Shown here piece after piece: positions 16,644-26,187 of a stretch of 54,166 bases of DNA. The first letter of the stretch is position 1; each line of letters starts with the position of its first letter. The stretch is from Bacteroidales bacterium. GTDB taxonomy: Bacteria; Bacteroidota; Bacteroidia; Bacteroidales; Bacteroidaceae. The notes beneath the pieces are model-generated. The model was not told the origin of the DNA. It searched no databases and saw only the letters and a list, made by a program, of their open reading frames with translations. A program made the position numbers and the translations under genes. The DNA lies in contig SFIS01000035.1 in assembly GCA_004555245.1 (NCBI GenBank), positions 1-54,166 of the forward strand. The letters run 5' to 3'.

Positions 16644-17480
16644 ATGAGAAAGCAACTTATCGCATTCGGCATCGCCGCTGCAGCCCTCGCGCTCTCCGGC
16701 TGCGCCAGCAAGAAAGACCTCGACAACTGTCGCACCGAGAACCAGCGCCTCACGTCAAGCTATCAGGACAGCAAAGAGCAGCTCGCCGCCGCCAACGCCC
16801 GCATCGCATCGCTGCAGGAGCAGCTCGCCGAGGCACGCTCAAACTACAGCCAGCTGCAGAAAAGCCTCGACAAGAGCCTCAGCAACACGACGGACAACAA
16901 CGTGAACATCTCGAAACTTGTAGATCAGATCAACGAGTCGAACCAGTATATCCGACACCTCGTGGAGGTGAAGTCGAAGAGCGATTCGCTCAACCTCATC
17001 CTCACGAACAACCTCACACGCTCGCTCAGCAAGGAAGAGCTGAAAGAGGTGGACGTACAGGTGCTCAAGGGTGTCGTGTATATCTCGCTCGCAGACAACA
17101 TGCTCTACAAGAGCGGGTCGTACGAGATAAGCGACCGCGCCGCCGAGACACTCTCGAAGATAGCGAAAATCATCATGGACTACAAGGACTATGACGTGCT
17201 CATCGAAGGCAACACCGACAACGTGCCCATCTCTCGCGAGAACATCCGCAACAACTGGGACCTCTCATGCCTCCGCGCGTCAAGCGTGGTGCAGGCACTG
17301 CAGAACCAGTACGGCGTTGACCCGAAACGCCTCACGGCAGGCGGACGCGGAGAATACAACCCGGTCACCGCCAACGACAGCGAAGTGGGCAAGCAGCGCA
17401 ATCGCCGCACACAAATCATCATCACGCCGAAGCTCGACCAGTTTATGGACCTCATCGACAAGGCGCCGGAAGACAACTGA
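16644..17480 (+). CDS. OmpA-family peptidoglycan-associated lipoprotein
   Basis: 278 residues. The lipoprotein signal is MRKQLIAFGIAAAALALSGC with Cys20 as the lipidation site. Residues about 25-110 form a coiled coil (SSYQDSKEQLAAANARIASL, then QEQLAEARSNYSQLQKSL). The C-terminal OmpA domain (about 140-265) has LYKSGSYEISDRAAETLSKI, then VLIEGNTDNVPI and LTAGGRGEYNPVTANDSEVG followed by NRRTQI, the peptidoglycan-binding signature. It anchors the outer membrane to the cell wall (family knowledge). It is a single-gene unit with a good promoter and a strong terminator at 17514-17548. Confidence 0.93.
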   Translation: MRKQLIAFGIAAAALALSGCASKKDLDNCRTENQRLTSSYQDSKEQLAAANARIASLQEQLAEARSNYSQLQKSLDKSLSNTTDNNVNISKLVDQINESNQYIRHLVEVKSKSDSLNLILTNNLTRSLSKEELKEVDVQVLKGVVYISLADNMLYKSGSYEISDRAAETLSKIAKIIMDYKDYDVLIEGNTDNVPISRENIRNNWDLSCLRASSVVQALQNQYGVDPKRLTAGGRGEYNPVTANDSEVGKQRNRRTQIIITPKLDQFMDLIDKAPEDN

Positions 17481-17513
17481 CACAACGTAACGAACATAGT
17501 ACATCCCATGCAG

Positions 17514-17548
17514 AGAGCGGGCTGGGGCTTCGTGCCCCAGCCCGCTCT
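17514..17548 (+). terminator. Terminator of the OmpA-like gene
   Basis: Perfect 15-bp stem: AGAGCGGGCTGGGGC (17514-17528) and GCCCCAGCCCGCTCT (17534-17548), loop TTCGT, followed by GTCTTTC. Confidence 0.85.
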
Positions 17549-17569
17549 GTCTTTCCGCCCCGCCGTCTG

Positions 17570-17725
17570 CTTGCGGTTTTTGGAAGACAACAGGGACAAC
17601 AAGTCTCAAGTGGCAACCAGCCTTTAGGCTGGTAAAAGTTGTTTTTGTTGTTGTCAACAGACAACATAGAGTTCAAAATCAGACCGTTGTCCCTGTTGTC
17701 TGTGTTGTCTTCCAAAACCCGCAAG
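17570..17725 (+). repeat. Composite repeat copy C with terminal inverted repeats
   Basis: The left arm (17570-17600) starts CTTGCGGTTTTTGGAAGACA and the right arm (17686-17725) ends TGTCTTCCAAAACCCGCAAG. The core hairpin is at 17616-17633. Sequence between the arms is nearly identical to copy B. Confidence 0.85.
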
Positions 17726-17805
17726 CAAACCCGCAAGCAAAACCCGCAAGCAAAACCCGCAAGCAAAACCCGCAAGCAAACCCGCAAGCAAAACCCGCAA
17801 GCAAA
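17718..17805 (+). repeat. CCCGCAAGCAAA(A) tandem array, seven units
   Basis: Seven units of CCCGCAAGCAAA or CCCGCAAGCAAAA run from the right end of copy C. The same unit, more degenerate, tails copies A and B. Confidence 0.9.
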
Positions 17806-17933
17806 AAAAACTCATAAACAAACCGGGCAGGAGACAAGAGCCGATGTATGGCGTCTGTCTTCTGCCCGGTTTCTGTTTTCGTCTTTGCCGTCAGCGACGG
17901 CGGGCGATGTGGTGTGAATGGTCAGTCAGCAGT

Positions 17934-20900
17934 TTATTTCACGTATTTTTTTCCGTTCTGTATATACACCTGTCCGCGGCGTGGCGATGCGATGCGCTGG
18001 CCTGCGGTGTTGTAGCGGCGTGTGTCGCCGGCCTGCTGTGTCTCTACAGTCGAGATGCCTGTGCCCTCCTTCTCGAAGATGATGAGGAAGAGGTTCATTG
18101 GGTCGCCCTTCGTAAGAGTGTAGGTTTTGCCGGCTGTGCCGTTGAACGAGTAGCTGTTGTTGGCATCGGTGGTCTGCTGCACGCCGTCAATCTTGAGCTT
18201 CTTGCCTGCAGCGTCGAACATGAGAGTGACCTTGCAGTCTGCCACCGGAGTGATGGTGATGCTCGTAGAAGATTCTATCTTCACGCAGGTGTCGTAGTCC
18301 TTGCCGTTGTATGACACAGTGCCTTTTGAGTCAGAGTAGTTTCCAGTGACTTTCACGTTGTCGAGCGACGGTGTCTTGCCTGTGAAGTGGCATATCTCCG
18401 TGCCGGACATCTCTTTCGTTACCACTACGGTTACGGTGAGTGTCTTGCCCTTCACTGCATCCGTGCCGGGGTCGGTGACGGTGATGGTGGCTGTGCCTGC
18501 TGCCACAGCCGTTATGAGGCCGTCTGTGCTGACCGTCGCCACGCTCATGTTGCTTGATTTGTATGTCACTGTTCCGGCAGCGCCTGTCGTGGTGATCTGT
18601 GCTGTCTCGCCCTCTTTCTTTGTCACGCTTGCCTCAGAGGTCAGTGCGAATGACGATTCTGCGCGCGGGTCGGTGACAGTGACGGAAATCACGGCGGTGC
18701 CAGACTTCACGGTCTCTGTCCCCGCCTGTGAGATGGTGATGTTTGCCGTGCCTTCAGCAACAGCTGTCACTGTGCCGTCGGCAGCCACCGTAGCGACGCT
18801 TGCATTGCTTGACCTGTATGTTATGGCGCCTGTTGACGATGTGTTGAAGTCCGTGCCCTGCTGTATCGTGTAGGTCTCTCCGATGTTCAGGCTCTTGCTT
18901 GTAGTGATGGCTTTGAGGTCGCTTGCAGCACGCAGGTCTTCTTCTGCCTCGCCCGGTGTATATACTTTCAGTCCGTGGATGTAGAGCGTGCCGCTCGAGG
19001 TGTTGGTGACGCGCACATATTTCGCACCCTCTCCGAAAGCGGACGATGTAGTGTAGGTGCCTTTCTTTGCGTAGCTGTAAGAGCCTGCCTCCGTGAAGGT
19101 CACGCCGTCGTCAGAGGTGAGAACCTTTCCTGCAGCCGAGCCGGAACGTGTGATGCGCAGGCTTATGGCGGAGATGAGGTCGGGGCAGTAGAATGTGGCG
19201 TAGCCTGATCCGCTCTTGAGGGCGATGGCCCCGGTGTGCGGGTCGGTGAAAGACGCGTCGCTTGATGATGAGGAATACAGGTCCGGTCCGTAGTTTGAGT
19301 TCTCGTCCCAAGTGATGATGCCGTCGGCGTTATACTGCTTTGTCTGTGTGTCGTTGTCAGCGTTAAACCAGTAGAAGTCGCCGTCTGTACCTATAATATA
19401 TGGCTTCTGGTCGGTGTCAACGACATCGCCTCCGCCCCATGTTGGCACGTTGGTGTCTTCGCCAATCTTCTGTTCCTTGCCTTTTCCGTCGCCTCCGTTG
19501 ACAGTCTCCGTCGCTCCGCCGTTGCTGATGCTTTCTCCGTCAGCGAAGCCGATGAGAGTTGACTGGTAGTTGACGACAGCCGTCTTCAGTTCGGTGATGA
19601 CGCCGTAGTTTGCGTCCTGTGCCGGGTAGTAGAACGTCCATTTGAAGTCTCCGCCGTTGATACGTCCGGCTCCGAGACCCTCACGTCCTGCCATCTCTCC
19701 GCGGCAGATGAGAGCGACATTCTCTACGGGGTCTATTGCAGAAGCGGGCACCGCCTTGCGTGCCGCCTCGTCGGCAGCGCTGTTGTATGCTGAGCCACCG
19801 CTGAAAGCCTTTGCCGTCACGCTGCCGTCGCGAGTGTCAGTCTGCACGGCGTCCCACAGGCCTTCCGCCTCGTTATCCGCGCTCCACAGCTGCACCTTCT
19901 TCGGGTTGATAAACTTGTTGTTGTATATCTTTATCACGCCGCCGGCTTCGCCGGAGAATGTGCCGTCGCCTTCAGCGTCGGTGCCCTGTTTGGAGATGAG
20001 GACGGGATATTTCGTGTTGCGGAAATAGTTGTTCTCTACGAATGCCGAACCGCCTGATGTGCAGCCGACGCCGTATTTCGAGATGCCGTCGTAGTAGTTG
20101 TTGTAGCAGTGGTAGAACGCGGTGCGGATTCGCGGATGGCGCGAATCGGAGTGGTCGAACCAGTTGTGGTGGTATGTCATCCAGCAGTCTGTCGTCTCGC
20201 CTTTCATACCTCCGAGCGAGCATTTGCCGGAATCGAAGAAGTGGTTGTATGCCACAGTGATATGGCTTGACTTGCCTTTGATGTCCACGGTGCCGTCGCC
20301 TTTCGCCTGGTCAGCGTCTCCGCCCGTTCCTCCGTAGAAGAAGTCCATGTTGTGAATCCAGCAGTGGTGGTTGTCGGTGTCGAGCGAGATGCAGTCGTCC
20401 ATACATAACATATTGGCGAAGTTGCGCACCTCTACAGAGCAGGCGCTGCGTATGAGGAATCCGAAGCCGTGTGTCGTGGCATCGTTTCCGATGCCCTCGA
20501 TGGTGATGTTCATCGGTGTGGTGCCGTCCTTGCCCTTCACCTGCAGTCCTTCAGACGACGAACCGATGGCGTCGAGGTCAGCCTTCTTCACCGTTCCGAT
20601 GATACGCACGGCGAGCGGACGTGTCTCCTTGCCTTTCTGGAAAGCGGCGAGGATGGCCTGCAGACCGGTATATTCCACGTCCTTGTCTCCCTTGACATAG
20701 CATTTCACCGTCTTTGCGGTGTTTGCCGTGACATAGATGACGCGTGCGTTGTCCTTCAGCGTACCGTCGTTCTTGTATGCTCCGATGCCGTCGGCCCATC
20801 CGTCGTGTGCGAAGCCGTTGCGGTCGTGTGCCACTACGGTGAGTGTGTTTGTCGTCATCTCCTGTGAGCCCATCTCGTTGCCGCCGGCATCGACGGGCAC

Positions 20901-21173
20901 GATTTTGAATACGTAGTTGCCTGCCTTCAGTCCGACAGCGTCAGCACGGTAATATCCCGGATACTGGCGTACGAGCTCGCGGTCGAGCGGCGTGTATGCC
21001 GCCTCGTCTGTGGAGCGTACATAGACATGATAGTCCTTTGCGCCTGCAACAGGCTCCCACTGGGCGTAAGCGGCCTCGAACCAGCCGCCTGCTTCAGTGA
21101 TGCCGGCCTTTGCGCACAAAGACATCAGCAGCATTGCCGCGAGGGCAAATGCGTTGCGTAGAAATTGTTTCAT
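17934..21173 (-). CDS. Secreted PL1-type pectate lyase with Big_2 domains and C-terminal tail
   Basis: 1079 residues with a signal peptide (MKQFLRNAFALAAMLLMSLC). Residues about 30-115 look like a fibronectin-III-type domain. The PL1 beta-helix (about 120-480) shows CMDDCISLDTDNHHCWIHNM, then GDGTVDIKGKSSHITVAYNH, YHHNWFDHSDSRHPRIR (the conserved arginine region of PL1) and YHCYNNYYDGISKYGVG. The enzyme cleaves polygalacturonate by beta-elimination with calcium (family knowledge). A discoidin-like segment lies near 650-740. Two Ig-like Big_2 repeats follow (YRSSNASVATVAADGTVTAV and YKSSNMSVATVSTDGLITAV). The C-terminus is RRYNTAGQRIASPRRG, then NGKKYVK, the shared tail. It is a monocistronic unit; a TAACTTTG box lies at 21267-21274 in reverse orientation. 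Confidence 0.92.
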   Translation of the reverse strand: MKQFLRNAFALAAMLLMSLCAKAGITEAGGWFEAAYAQWEPVAGAKDYHVYVRSTDEAAYTPLDRELVRQYPGYYRADAVGLKAGNYVFKIVPVDAGGNEMGSQEMTTNTLTVVAHDRNGFAHDGWADGIGAYKNDGTLKDNARVIYVTANTAKTVKCYVKGDKDVEYTGLQAILAAFQKGKETRPLAVRIIGTVKKADLDAIGSSSEGLQVKGKDGTTPMNITIEGIGNDATTHGFGFLIRSACSVEVRNFANMLCMDDCISLDTDNHHCWIHNMDFFYGGTGGDADQAKGDGTVDIKGKSSHITVAYNHFFDSGKCSLGGMKGETTDCWMTYHHNWFDHSDSRHPRIRTAFYHCYNNYYDGISKYGVGCTSGGSAFVENNYFRNTKYPVLISKQGTDAEGDGTFSGEAGGVIKIYNNKFINPKKVQLWSADNEAEGLWDAVQTDTRDGSVTAKAFSGGSAYNSAADEAARKAVPASAIDPVENVALICRGEMAGREGLGAGRINGGDFKWTFYYPAQDANYGVITELKTAVVNYQSTLIGFADGESISNGGATETVNGGDGKGKEQKIGEDTNVPTWGGGDVVDTDQKPYIIGTDGDFYWFNADNDTQTKQYNADGIITWDENSNYGPDLYSSSSSDASFTDPHTGAIALKSGSGYATFYCPDLISAISLRITRSGSAAGKVLTSDDGVTFTEAGSYSYAKKGTYTTSSAFGEGAKYVRVTNTSSGTLYIHGLKVYTPGEAEEDLRAASDLKAITTSKSLNIGETYTIQQGTDFNTSSTGAITYRSSNASVATVAADGTVTAVAEGTANITISQAGTETVKSGTAVISVTVTDPRAESSFALTSEASVTKKEGETAQITTTGAAGTVTYKSSNMSVATVSTDGLITAVAAGTATITVTDPGTDAVKGKTLTVTVVVTKEMSGTEICHFTGKTPSLDNVKVTGNYSDSKGTVSYNGKDYDTCVKIESSTSITITPVADCKVTLMFDAAGKKLKIDGVQQTTDANNSYSFNGTAGKTYTLTKGDPMNLFLIIFEKEGTGISTVETQQAGDTRRYNTAGQRIASPRRGQVYIQNGKKYVK

Positions 21174-21266
21174 GAAACGTAAGTGATTTAAGTTAGTTAA
21201 TATAGATTTACTGGAATAGCCGAATTGACATATTTAATAGGTCAACCTGAAAAACCGAATTTGGTA

Positions 21267-21274
21267 CAAAGTTA
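21267..21274 (-). promoter_or_regulatory. -7 box of the PL1 gene at 17934-21173
   Basis: The complement reads TAACTTTG, 94 bases before the ATG. The -33 region is unclear. Confidence 0.45.
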
Positions 21275-21392
21275 CATACAAACTCTGTAAAAATATTGTT
21301 TGTTTATTGAAAATTAGGTTTCTTTAACGGGTGCGGCGTTCGTCGCAGGTGTGTGTTGCTTACGTTGGTGGCGTTGCTGCACCATCATGAGA

Positions 21393-22646
21393 TCAGTAGA
21401 TCACCTTTCTCCCGTTGATGATGTTGATGCCTTTCCGTGGTTTTGCGAGATGCTGTCCCCCGGTGTTGTATATTGCGTCCTGATGGGGTAGTGTAGCGTT
21501 GTGTGCGGGTGAGATGCCTGCCGGGGCGGTGACGGTGAGTGTCGTGTCGCCGGTGAGGCTGGCGGGATAGTCGGTGAACGATCCGAGGGGGCTTACGGTG
21601 ACGCGCAGCGTGTAGCGTCCCGCTGCCGCCGGTGGCGTGAAGGTGACGGTGGCGCGTGTCGAGTGGAAGGGTGTGATGTTGCGGATGTAGGTCTTTTTCC
21701 CGACGGAGGTCTTCTTCCCTTCTTCGTCGATGAGTGTGGCGGTGAAGCTGCCGTCGAAGATGCGGCAGCAGCGGTTGTCGAACGTCAGTTGCAGCGTGAT
21801 GTCCCCGGTGTCGCCGGCAGAGACGCTTGTCTTGCTCAGTGTGGCGGAGCCTTCGACACAGCAGGCGACGTCCGTCTGTCCGTCGTCGGGCTGGCAGTGT
21901 GTGATGATGCGCTGCTCGGCAGAGAAGTTGTAGTCTCCGGGCGCAAGATGTTCGAGAGAGAAATATCCGTTGTGTCTTCCGTCCCATCCCCAGTTGATGT
22001 GGAAGAGCGTGAGGTTGGGGTTCTCCGTGTCGGGTTTCATGCCGTCGATGACGAAAGCGTGTGCTCCCGCCCCAGTGTCCTTTGCTGACATGATGACGGG
22101 TCTGCCGTGCCTCAGTTCGTTGCATACGATGTCGTGCCATTCTTCCGGCGTGTGGCATTCCCGTTTCGGAATCGTCATGTCGGTGTCGAAGCCGCAGTGG
22201 TCTTTCAGTCCAGTCGCCAGTTGTCCCATTGCTGCTGTGCTTGTCTCGGGGCAGTAGTCGGTCTGTGCCATGATGCCGGCGAGATATACGATTTGTGCCG
22301 CCCACTGTCTGTAGGCGTCGCTCTGCGTGTCAGCGTCGAGCATGGTCCAGTCGATGTTTCTCCCTTCCAAGTCTTCGTATATCCTTATGCCGTATGTCGG
22401 TGTGGTGTAGTATATCTCTCCCTTGAGGCTTGCCGGGCTTCTGTGGTGTGTCAGCATCTGTGCTGCGGCGAGTGCTACACATCCCGCCGCGGTGTTGTTC
22501 TCTTCCACCTTCGGGCACAGGGTGTTGTACGGGTCATACTGTCCCCATTCTACCCTCACCATCGGCACGACGGCACCGTCCTCTCCCCGTCCCGTCGCGG
22601 GGATGGCAAGCAGGAGGATGACGGCTATGCGGATGGTGAGGGGCAT
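21393..22646 (-). CDS. C10 (streptopain-type) cysteine protease without a propeptide
   Basis: 417 residues from the ATG at 22646 (MPLTIRIAVILLLAIPATGR, a signal peptide); an upstream ATG at 22706 would put a charged stretch before it. The C10 catalytic region starts at once: VEWGQYDPYNTLCP, the Cys56 motif AAGCVALAAAQML, the His196 motif GAGAHAFVIDGM, then FHINWGWDGRHNGYF. Family members such as SpeB carry a propeptide of about 120 residues; here only about 10 residues separate the signal peptide from the enzyme domain. A C-terminal beta-sandwich (about 270-380) and the shared tail (IYNTGGQHLAKPRKG, then INGRK) follow. The gene starts 66 bases after the GH2 stop with no promoter of its own, so the two are probably cotranscribed. 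Confidence 0.85.
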   Translation of the reverse strand: MPLTIRIAVILLLAIPATGRGEDGAVVPMVRVEWGQYDPYNTLCPKVEENNTAAGCVALAAAQMLTHHRSPASLKGEIYYTTPTYGIRIYEDLEGRNIDWTMLDADTQSDAYRQWAAQIVYLAGIMAQTDYCPETSTAAMGQLATGLKDHCGFDTDMTIPKRECHTPEEWHDIVCNELRHGRPVIMSAKDTGAGAHAFVIDGMKPDTENPNLTLFHINWGWDGRHNGYFSLEHLAPGDYNFSAEQRIITHCQPDDGQTDVACCVEGSATLSKTSVSAGDTGDITLQLTFDNRCCRIFDGSFTATLIDEEGKKTSVGKKTYIRNITPFHSTRATVTFTPPAAAGRYTLRVTVSPLGSFTDYPASLTGDTTLTVTAPAGISPAHNATLPHQDAIYNTGGQHLAKPRKGINIINGRKVIY

Positions 22647-22712
22647 GGGTGTGTATGTGTTTTTTGTTGGCTGTGTATGCCGTCGCCGGTCACTGGCTTG
22701 CGGCATGCGCGG

Positions 22713-25700
22713 TCAGTTTTTCGGGACGAAGAACAGTCTCATCGTCTTTTCTCCGTACGGTATGCGGTACTGGGGCAGGCATTCCGCGTCTTCGCTCCAG
22801 CTGTTGATGCCTCCCACTCCGGCTTCTGAGAGGTCGATGGAGAGTTCCACGTGGTCAGCCTTCTTCAGGTCGTATGGATGTCTCTGGTGTTTGTCTTTCC
22901 CCTTGTCGGAGCCTGTCGGGTCGGTGGCGCACGTCTCGTCGAGTTCTTCGCGGGTGTAGTTTAGTGCGGTGAACGAGAATGCCTTGTCCGACATGATGCG
23001 GTAGTTTCCGATCTCCAGCCATCTGACGTCAGTCTTCGTTCCCGTTGCCTGCGGCCTCATGTATGGGAAGAACTGCTCGTCAACGGTCTGGCTGTATATG
23101 CCGAGGCTTGCTCCGCTGTTGCGGTCGCTGTAGTTCTCCTGCGGTCCGCGTCCGTAGAAAGCGAGTTGCTGTGCCATGAACGAGATGTCGCCCCTTAGTC
23201 CGAAGCGCAGCATGTTCGGCATGTTTGTGTCGTCGCTGTTGGGCTTGAAGTGCATCTGCAGTTCCACGATGCCGCCCGGGTATGTGGTGTATGTCATTGT
23301 CAGCGTGGCGTTTACGTCCGGGATGTCGTATATGTTCTTCATTATCGAGACTTTCTCTTTCTTGTCGAAGAACAGAGCCTTTCCGTCGGCGATGGCAGTC
23401 TGTACGAGTCTGACGGTGGGGTTCTTCCATACGGCGAGTTTCTTGTGCAGTCCGGCGCCCATGTCGTTGTCCGTGACGGCTCTCCAGAAGTTCGGGCGTA
23501 TGTTCTCCATTGCGAGTGCGGCGGGCACTGCCTCGTGCATCTTCACCGTCTTTCCCTTTGCGATGCTTGCCGCCTGTTTCTCCAGTTTCTTCAGCAGTTT
23601 TCGCTCCACTTTTGTCAGGTCTCCTTCCGGCACCACGGTAGCGATGTTCGCCCCGTAGTTATAGTCAGAGATTCTGAGTTGCTGGCACGCCACCTCATGT
23701 CCTGCCTTCAGCATCGGTTCGTCGTCAGTCAGGCGGTACGAGAGGTTTAGAATCACCTCTCCGTCGAGGTCGTAGAGCTGGTAGGGTATGGTCACCGTCG
23801 CCTCTTTATGTGGCTGTATGTCGAGAGCAGCGATGTTGATGTCGCCCTCCTGCGCCACTGTTCCGTCGTGCATAAGCTGCCAGTGGAGCCCGATGTTGTC
23901 GAGCGGCCGGAAGAAGTTCTCGTTGAAGATGCCGATTTTCCCCGCCTTCATGTCGATGGCTCTGCTCCAGATGTTCTGCTGCTGGTGCTTCACCTCGTAA
24001 GCCTGCGGCGACGGGGTGCGGTCGGGCAGGAACACTCCGTTGCAGTTGAAGTTGTTGTCCGAGGGGTCTGTCGCGTCGTAGTCTCCGCCGTAGCGGTAGC
24101 GGTTAGGTGCGATGCGCAGCGCCTGGTCGGCGAAGTCCCAGATATATCCGCCCTGGTAGCGCGGGTATTGTCTGACGAGGTCCCAGTATTCTTTGAAGCC
24201 TCCCGACGAGTTGCCCATGGCGTGCGAGTATTCGCACTGTATCAGCGGCTTGCGCTTCGCGGGGTCGGCGGCATATTTCTCCGACCCTTTCTGGCTGAGA
24301 TACATGGGGCAGAAGATGTCGGTGTTGTCGCCCTCGCGTGTCGGGTGCCATTGCACGGGTCTTGAAGTGTCGGTCTCCTTTATCCATTTATATACGGCGG
24401 TGAAGTTTTCGCTATCGACCGTCTCGTTGCCCATCGACCATGTGATGACAGACGGGTGGTTGAAATGCGTGAGCACGTTGTGCCGGTTGCGCTCCATTAT
24501 CTGCTTGGCGAAGAGCGGTGTGGCGGCGGGGTTCGTCTTCCCTTCCTTCGGCTTGTTGAACCCGAAGGCGTGGCTCTCCTGGTTTGCCTCGGCGCAGAGG
24601 TAGATGCCGTATTCATCGCAGAGGTCATACCACAGCGGATCGTTGGGGTAGTGGCTTGTCCTCACGGCGTTGAAGTTGAACTCCTTCAGCCGCCGTATGT
24701 CGCCCCTCATGCGTTCTTCAGAGACGACATATCCGCCGTCGGGGTCTATCTCGTGCCTGTCAACACCTTTTATATATATAGGCTTTCCGTTGACGAGCAT
24801 CTGCCCGTCTTTCATCTCCACGGTTCTGAATCCCACGTTCTGCGTGAGCACTTCTGTCGTCTCGCCGTCTCCCGCGTTCCGTTTCTTCTTCTCCCCTGCG
24901 TTCTTCACCTCTGCTGTCAGCCTGTAGAGGTAAGGTGTCTCCGCGCTCCATAGCTTCGGCTTGTCGATTCTCATTTCCATGATGTTGGGTCTGTCTGTGC
25001 CGTCCGTGACAGCCGTCTTCTCCGCCACGGCGTTTCCGTCCTTGTCCCTCAGGGTGTATGTGATGCTTGCCTTCCCCGTCACCTGTGCCGCAATGCGGAG
25101 CAGTCCGTCTGCGCCGGCAGTCAGCTGGAGGTTGTCGATGTGTGTCTCCGCGTCGCGTGCGTAGAGGAAGGAGTGTCTTGAGATTCCCGTCAGTCGCCAT
25201 GCGTCCTGGTCTTCGCAATACGAGCCGTCGCACCAGCGATACACCTTCATCGTTATCTGGTTGACGCCCGCCTTTACGAACGGTGTGACGTCAAACTCGG
25301 CAGCCACTTTCGAATCTTCGGCATATCCCACAAATGCGCCGTTCATCCATACATACACGCACGACGACACGCCTCCGAGATGCAGTATCACCTGTTTCCC
25401 GCCTCCGTTTCCGGCTTTCGTTGCCGTCTTTCCGGCGTTGCTCCTGCCGTTCGTCTTTGTCTTTGCAGCCGCACACCACGCCTGCGGCACGATGATGTTG
25501 CGGCGGTATATGCCCACGTGGTTCTTCTCTGTCGGCGGCATCGGCGGGTTGTTCTTGTATTGCCGGTGCCATGCGAAGCCCATGTTCACATACACGGGCA
25601 CGCCGTAAGCGTCATTCTGCTGTCGTTCTGACGGCAGTTTCCCGTCGGGGCCTTTCTGCAGCTCCCACATTCCGGGGACCTTCATCCATCCCCAGTCCTT

Positions 25701-25976
25701 GTCGTCGAACTGCGGTTCGGAGAAGCCGGCGGGTATGGTGTCCGTGGCGTTTTCTGTCCAGAAGAAGCGCCACTCGCCGTCGATGGAGAGATAGCGCGAC
25801 GATTCGGTGCGGCACATCGAGGCGGCGTCGAGGTTTTCAAATGGGAAGGCGGGGGTGTGCGGCGAAAGCCGGTTGACCTCGTTCACGTTCATGTCTTTCC
25901 ATTCCGTCATCGTCTGTGCGACAGCGGAGAGGGAGAGGGGCAACGACAGGGCTGCAGAGAGGAAAATACGTTTCAT
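22713..25976 (-). CDS. GH2 beta-galactosidase (LacZ type), exported
   Basis: 1087 residues with a signal peptide (MKRIFLSAALSLPLSLSAVA). The full LacZ-type GH2 order is visible: a sugar-binding N-domain (SIDGEWRFFWTENATDT), Ig-like domains, then the TIM barrel. The acid/base glutamate is in VITWSMGNETVDSENF (about residue 518) and the nucleophile in PLIQCEYSHAMGNSSGG (about 581). A beta-galactosidase small-chain domain follows (WRAVTDNDMGAG, then AFYGRGPQENYSDRNSG). A short low-complexity insert rich in Lys, Gly and Asn (about 175-200) interrupts the N-domain. It probably removes terminal beta-galactose, for example from pectin galactan side chains (inference). It is the first gene of a two-gene unit with the C10 protease; promoter at 26017-26048. 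Confidence 0.95.
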   Translation of the reverse strand: MKRIFLSAALSLPLSLSAVAQTMTEWKDMNVNEVNRLSPHTPAFPFENLDAASMCRTESSRYLSIDGEWRFFWTENATDTIPAGFSEPQFDDKDWGWMKVPGMWELQKGPDGKLPSERQQNDAYGVPVYVNMGFAWHRQYKNNPPMPPTEKNHVGIYRRNIIVPQAWCAAAKTKTNGRSNAGKTATKAGNGGGKQVILHLGGVSSCVYVWMNGAFVGYAEDSKVAAEFDVTPFVKAGVNQITMKVYRWCDGSYCEDQDAWRLTGISRHSFLYARDAETHIDNLQLTAGADGLLRIAAQVTGKASITYTLRDKDGNAVAEKTAVTDGTDRPNIMEMRIDKPKLWSAETPYLYRLTAEVKNAGEKKKRNAGDGETTEVLTQNVGFRTVEMKDGQMLVNGKPIYIKGVDRHEIDPDGGYVVSEERMRGDIRRLKEFNFNAVRTSHYPNDPLWYDLCDEYGIYLCAEANQESHAFGFNKPKEGKTNPAATPLFAKQIMERNRHNVLTHFNHPSVITWSMGNETVDSENFTAVYKWIKETDTSRPVQWHPTREGDNTDIFCPMYLSQKGSEKYAADPAKRKPLIQCEYSHAMGNSSGGFKEYWDLVRQYPRYQGGYIWDFADQALRIAPNRYRYGGDYDATDPSDNNFNCNGVFLPDRTPSPQAYEVKHQQQNIWSRAIDMKAGKIGIFNENFFRPLDNIGLHWQLMHDGTVAQEGDINIAALDIQPHKEATVTIPYQLYDLDGEVILNLSYRLTDDEPMLKAGHEVACQQLRISDYNYGANIATVVPEGDLTKVERKLLKKLEKQAASIAKGKTVKMHEAVPAALAMENIRPNFWRAVTDNDMGAGLHKKLAVWKNPTVRLVQTAIADGKALFFDKKEKVSIMKNIYDIPDVNATLTMTYTTYPGGIVELQMHFKPNSDDTNMPNMLRFGLRGDISFMAQQLAFYGRGPQENYSDRNSGASLGIYSQTVDEQFFPYMRPQATGTKTDVRWLEIGNYRIMSDKAFSFTALNYTREELDETCATDPTGSDKGKDKHQRHPYDLKKADHVELSIDLSEAGVGGINSWSEDAECLPQYRIPYGEKTMRLFFVPKN

Positions 25977-26016
25977 AGTCTTTTTGCTGTTTGTGGCGAA
26001 TGATGTTTTTCTCCCA

Positions 26017-26048
26017 CAAAGATAATAAGAATTATGTTATGTGCCAAG
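26017..26048 (-). promoter_or_regulatory. Promoter of the GH2-C10 unit
   Basis: On the minus strand, TATCTTTG (complement of 26017-26024) and CTTG (complement of 26045-26048) are 20 bases apart. Confidence 0.6.
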
Positions 26049-26187
26049 AGAATAGGCGAAAAAGTGAGTTTTTTTTATTATTAGTTGGCGGGCTGGCGTG
26101 TTGGCGGGTTTGCGGGCTGACGGTTTTTGTCTGGAAACAGTCGGAAAAACTTTCGACTGCAATCATACGAACTCTTGACTGCTACCA

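Noticed and set aside
17718..17805. CRISPR-like array of CCCGCAAGC units
   Set aside because: Units are 12-13 bases with no unique spacers.
26064..26160. Possible coding end in the GGCGGGCTGGCGTGTTGGCG stretch
   Set aside because: It reads as inverted CCGCCAAC/CCCGTCAA words rather than protein; no supported frame.
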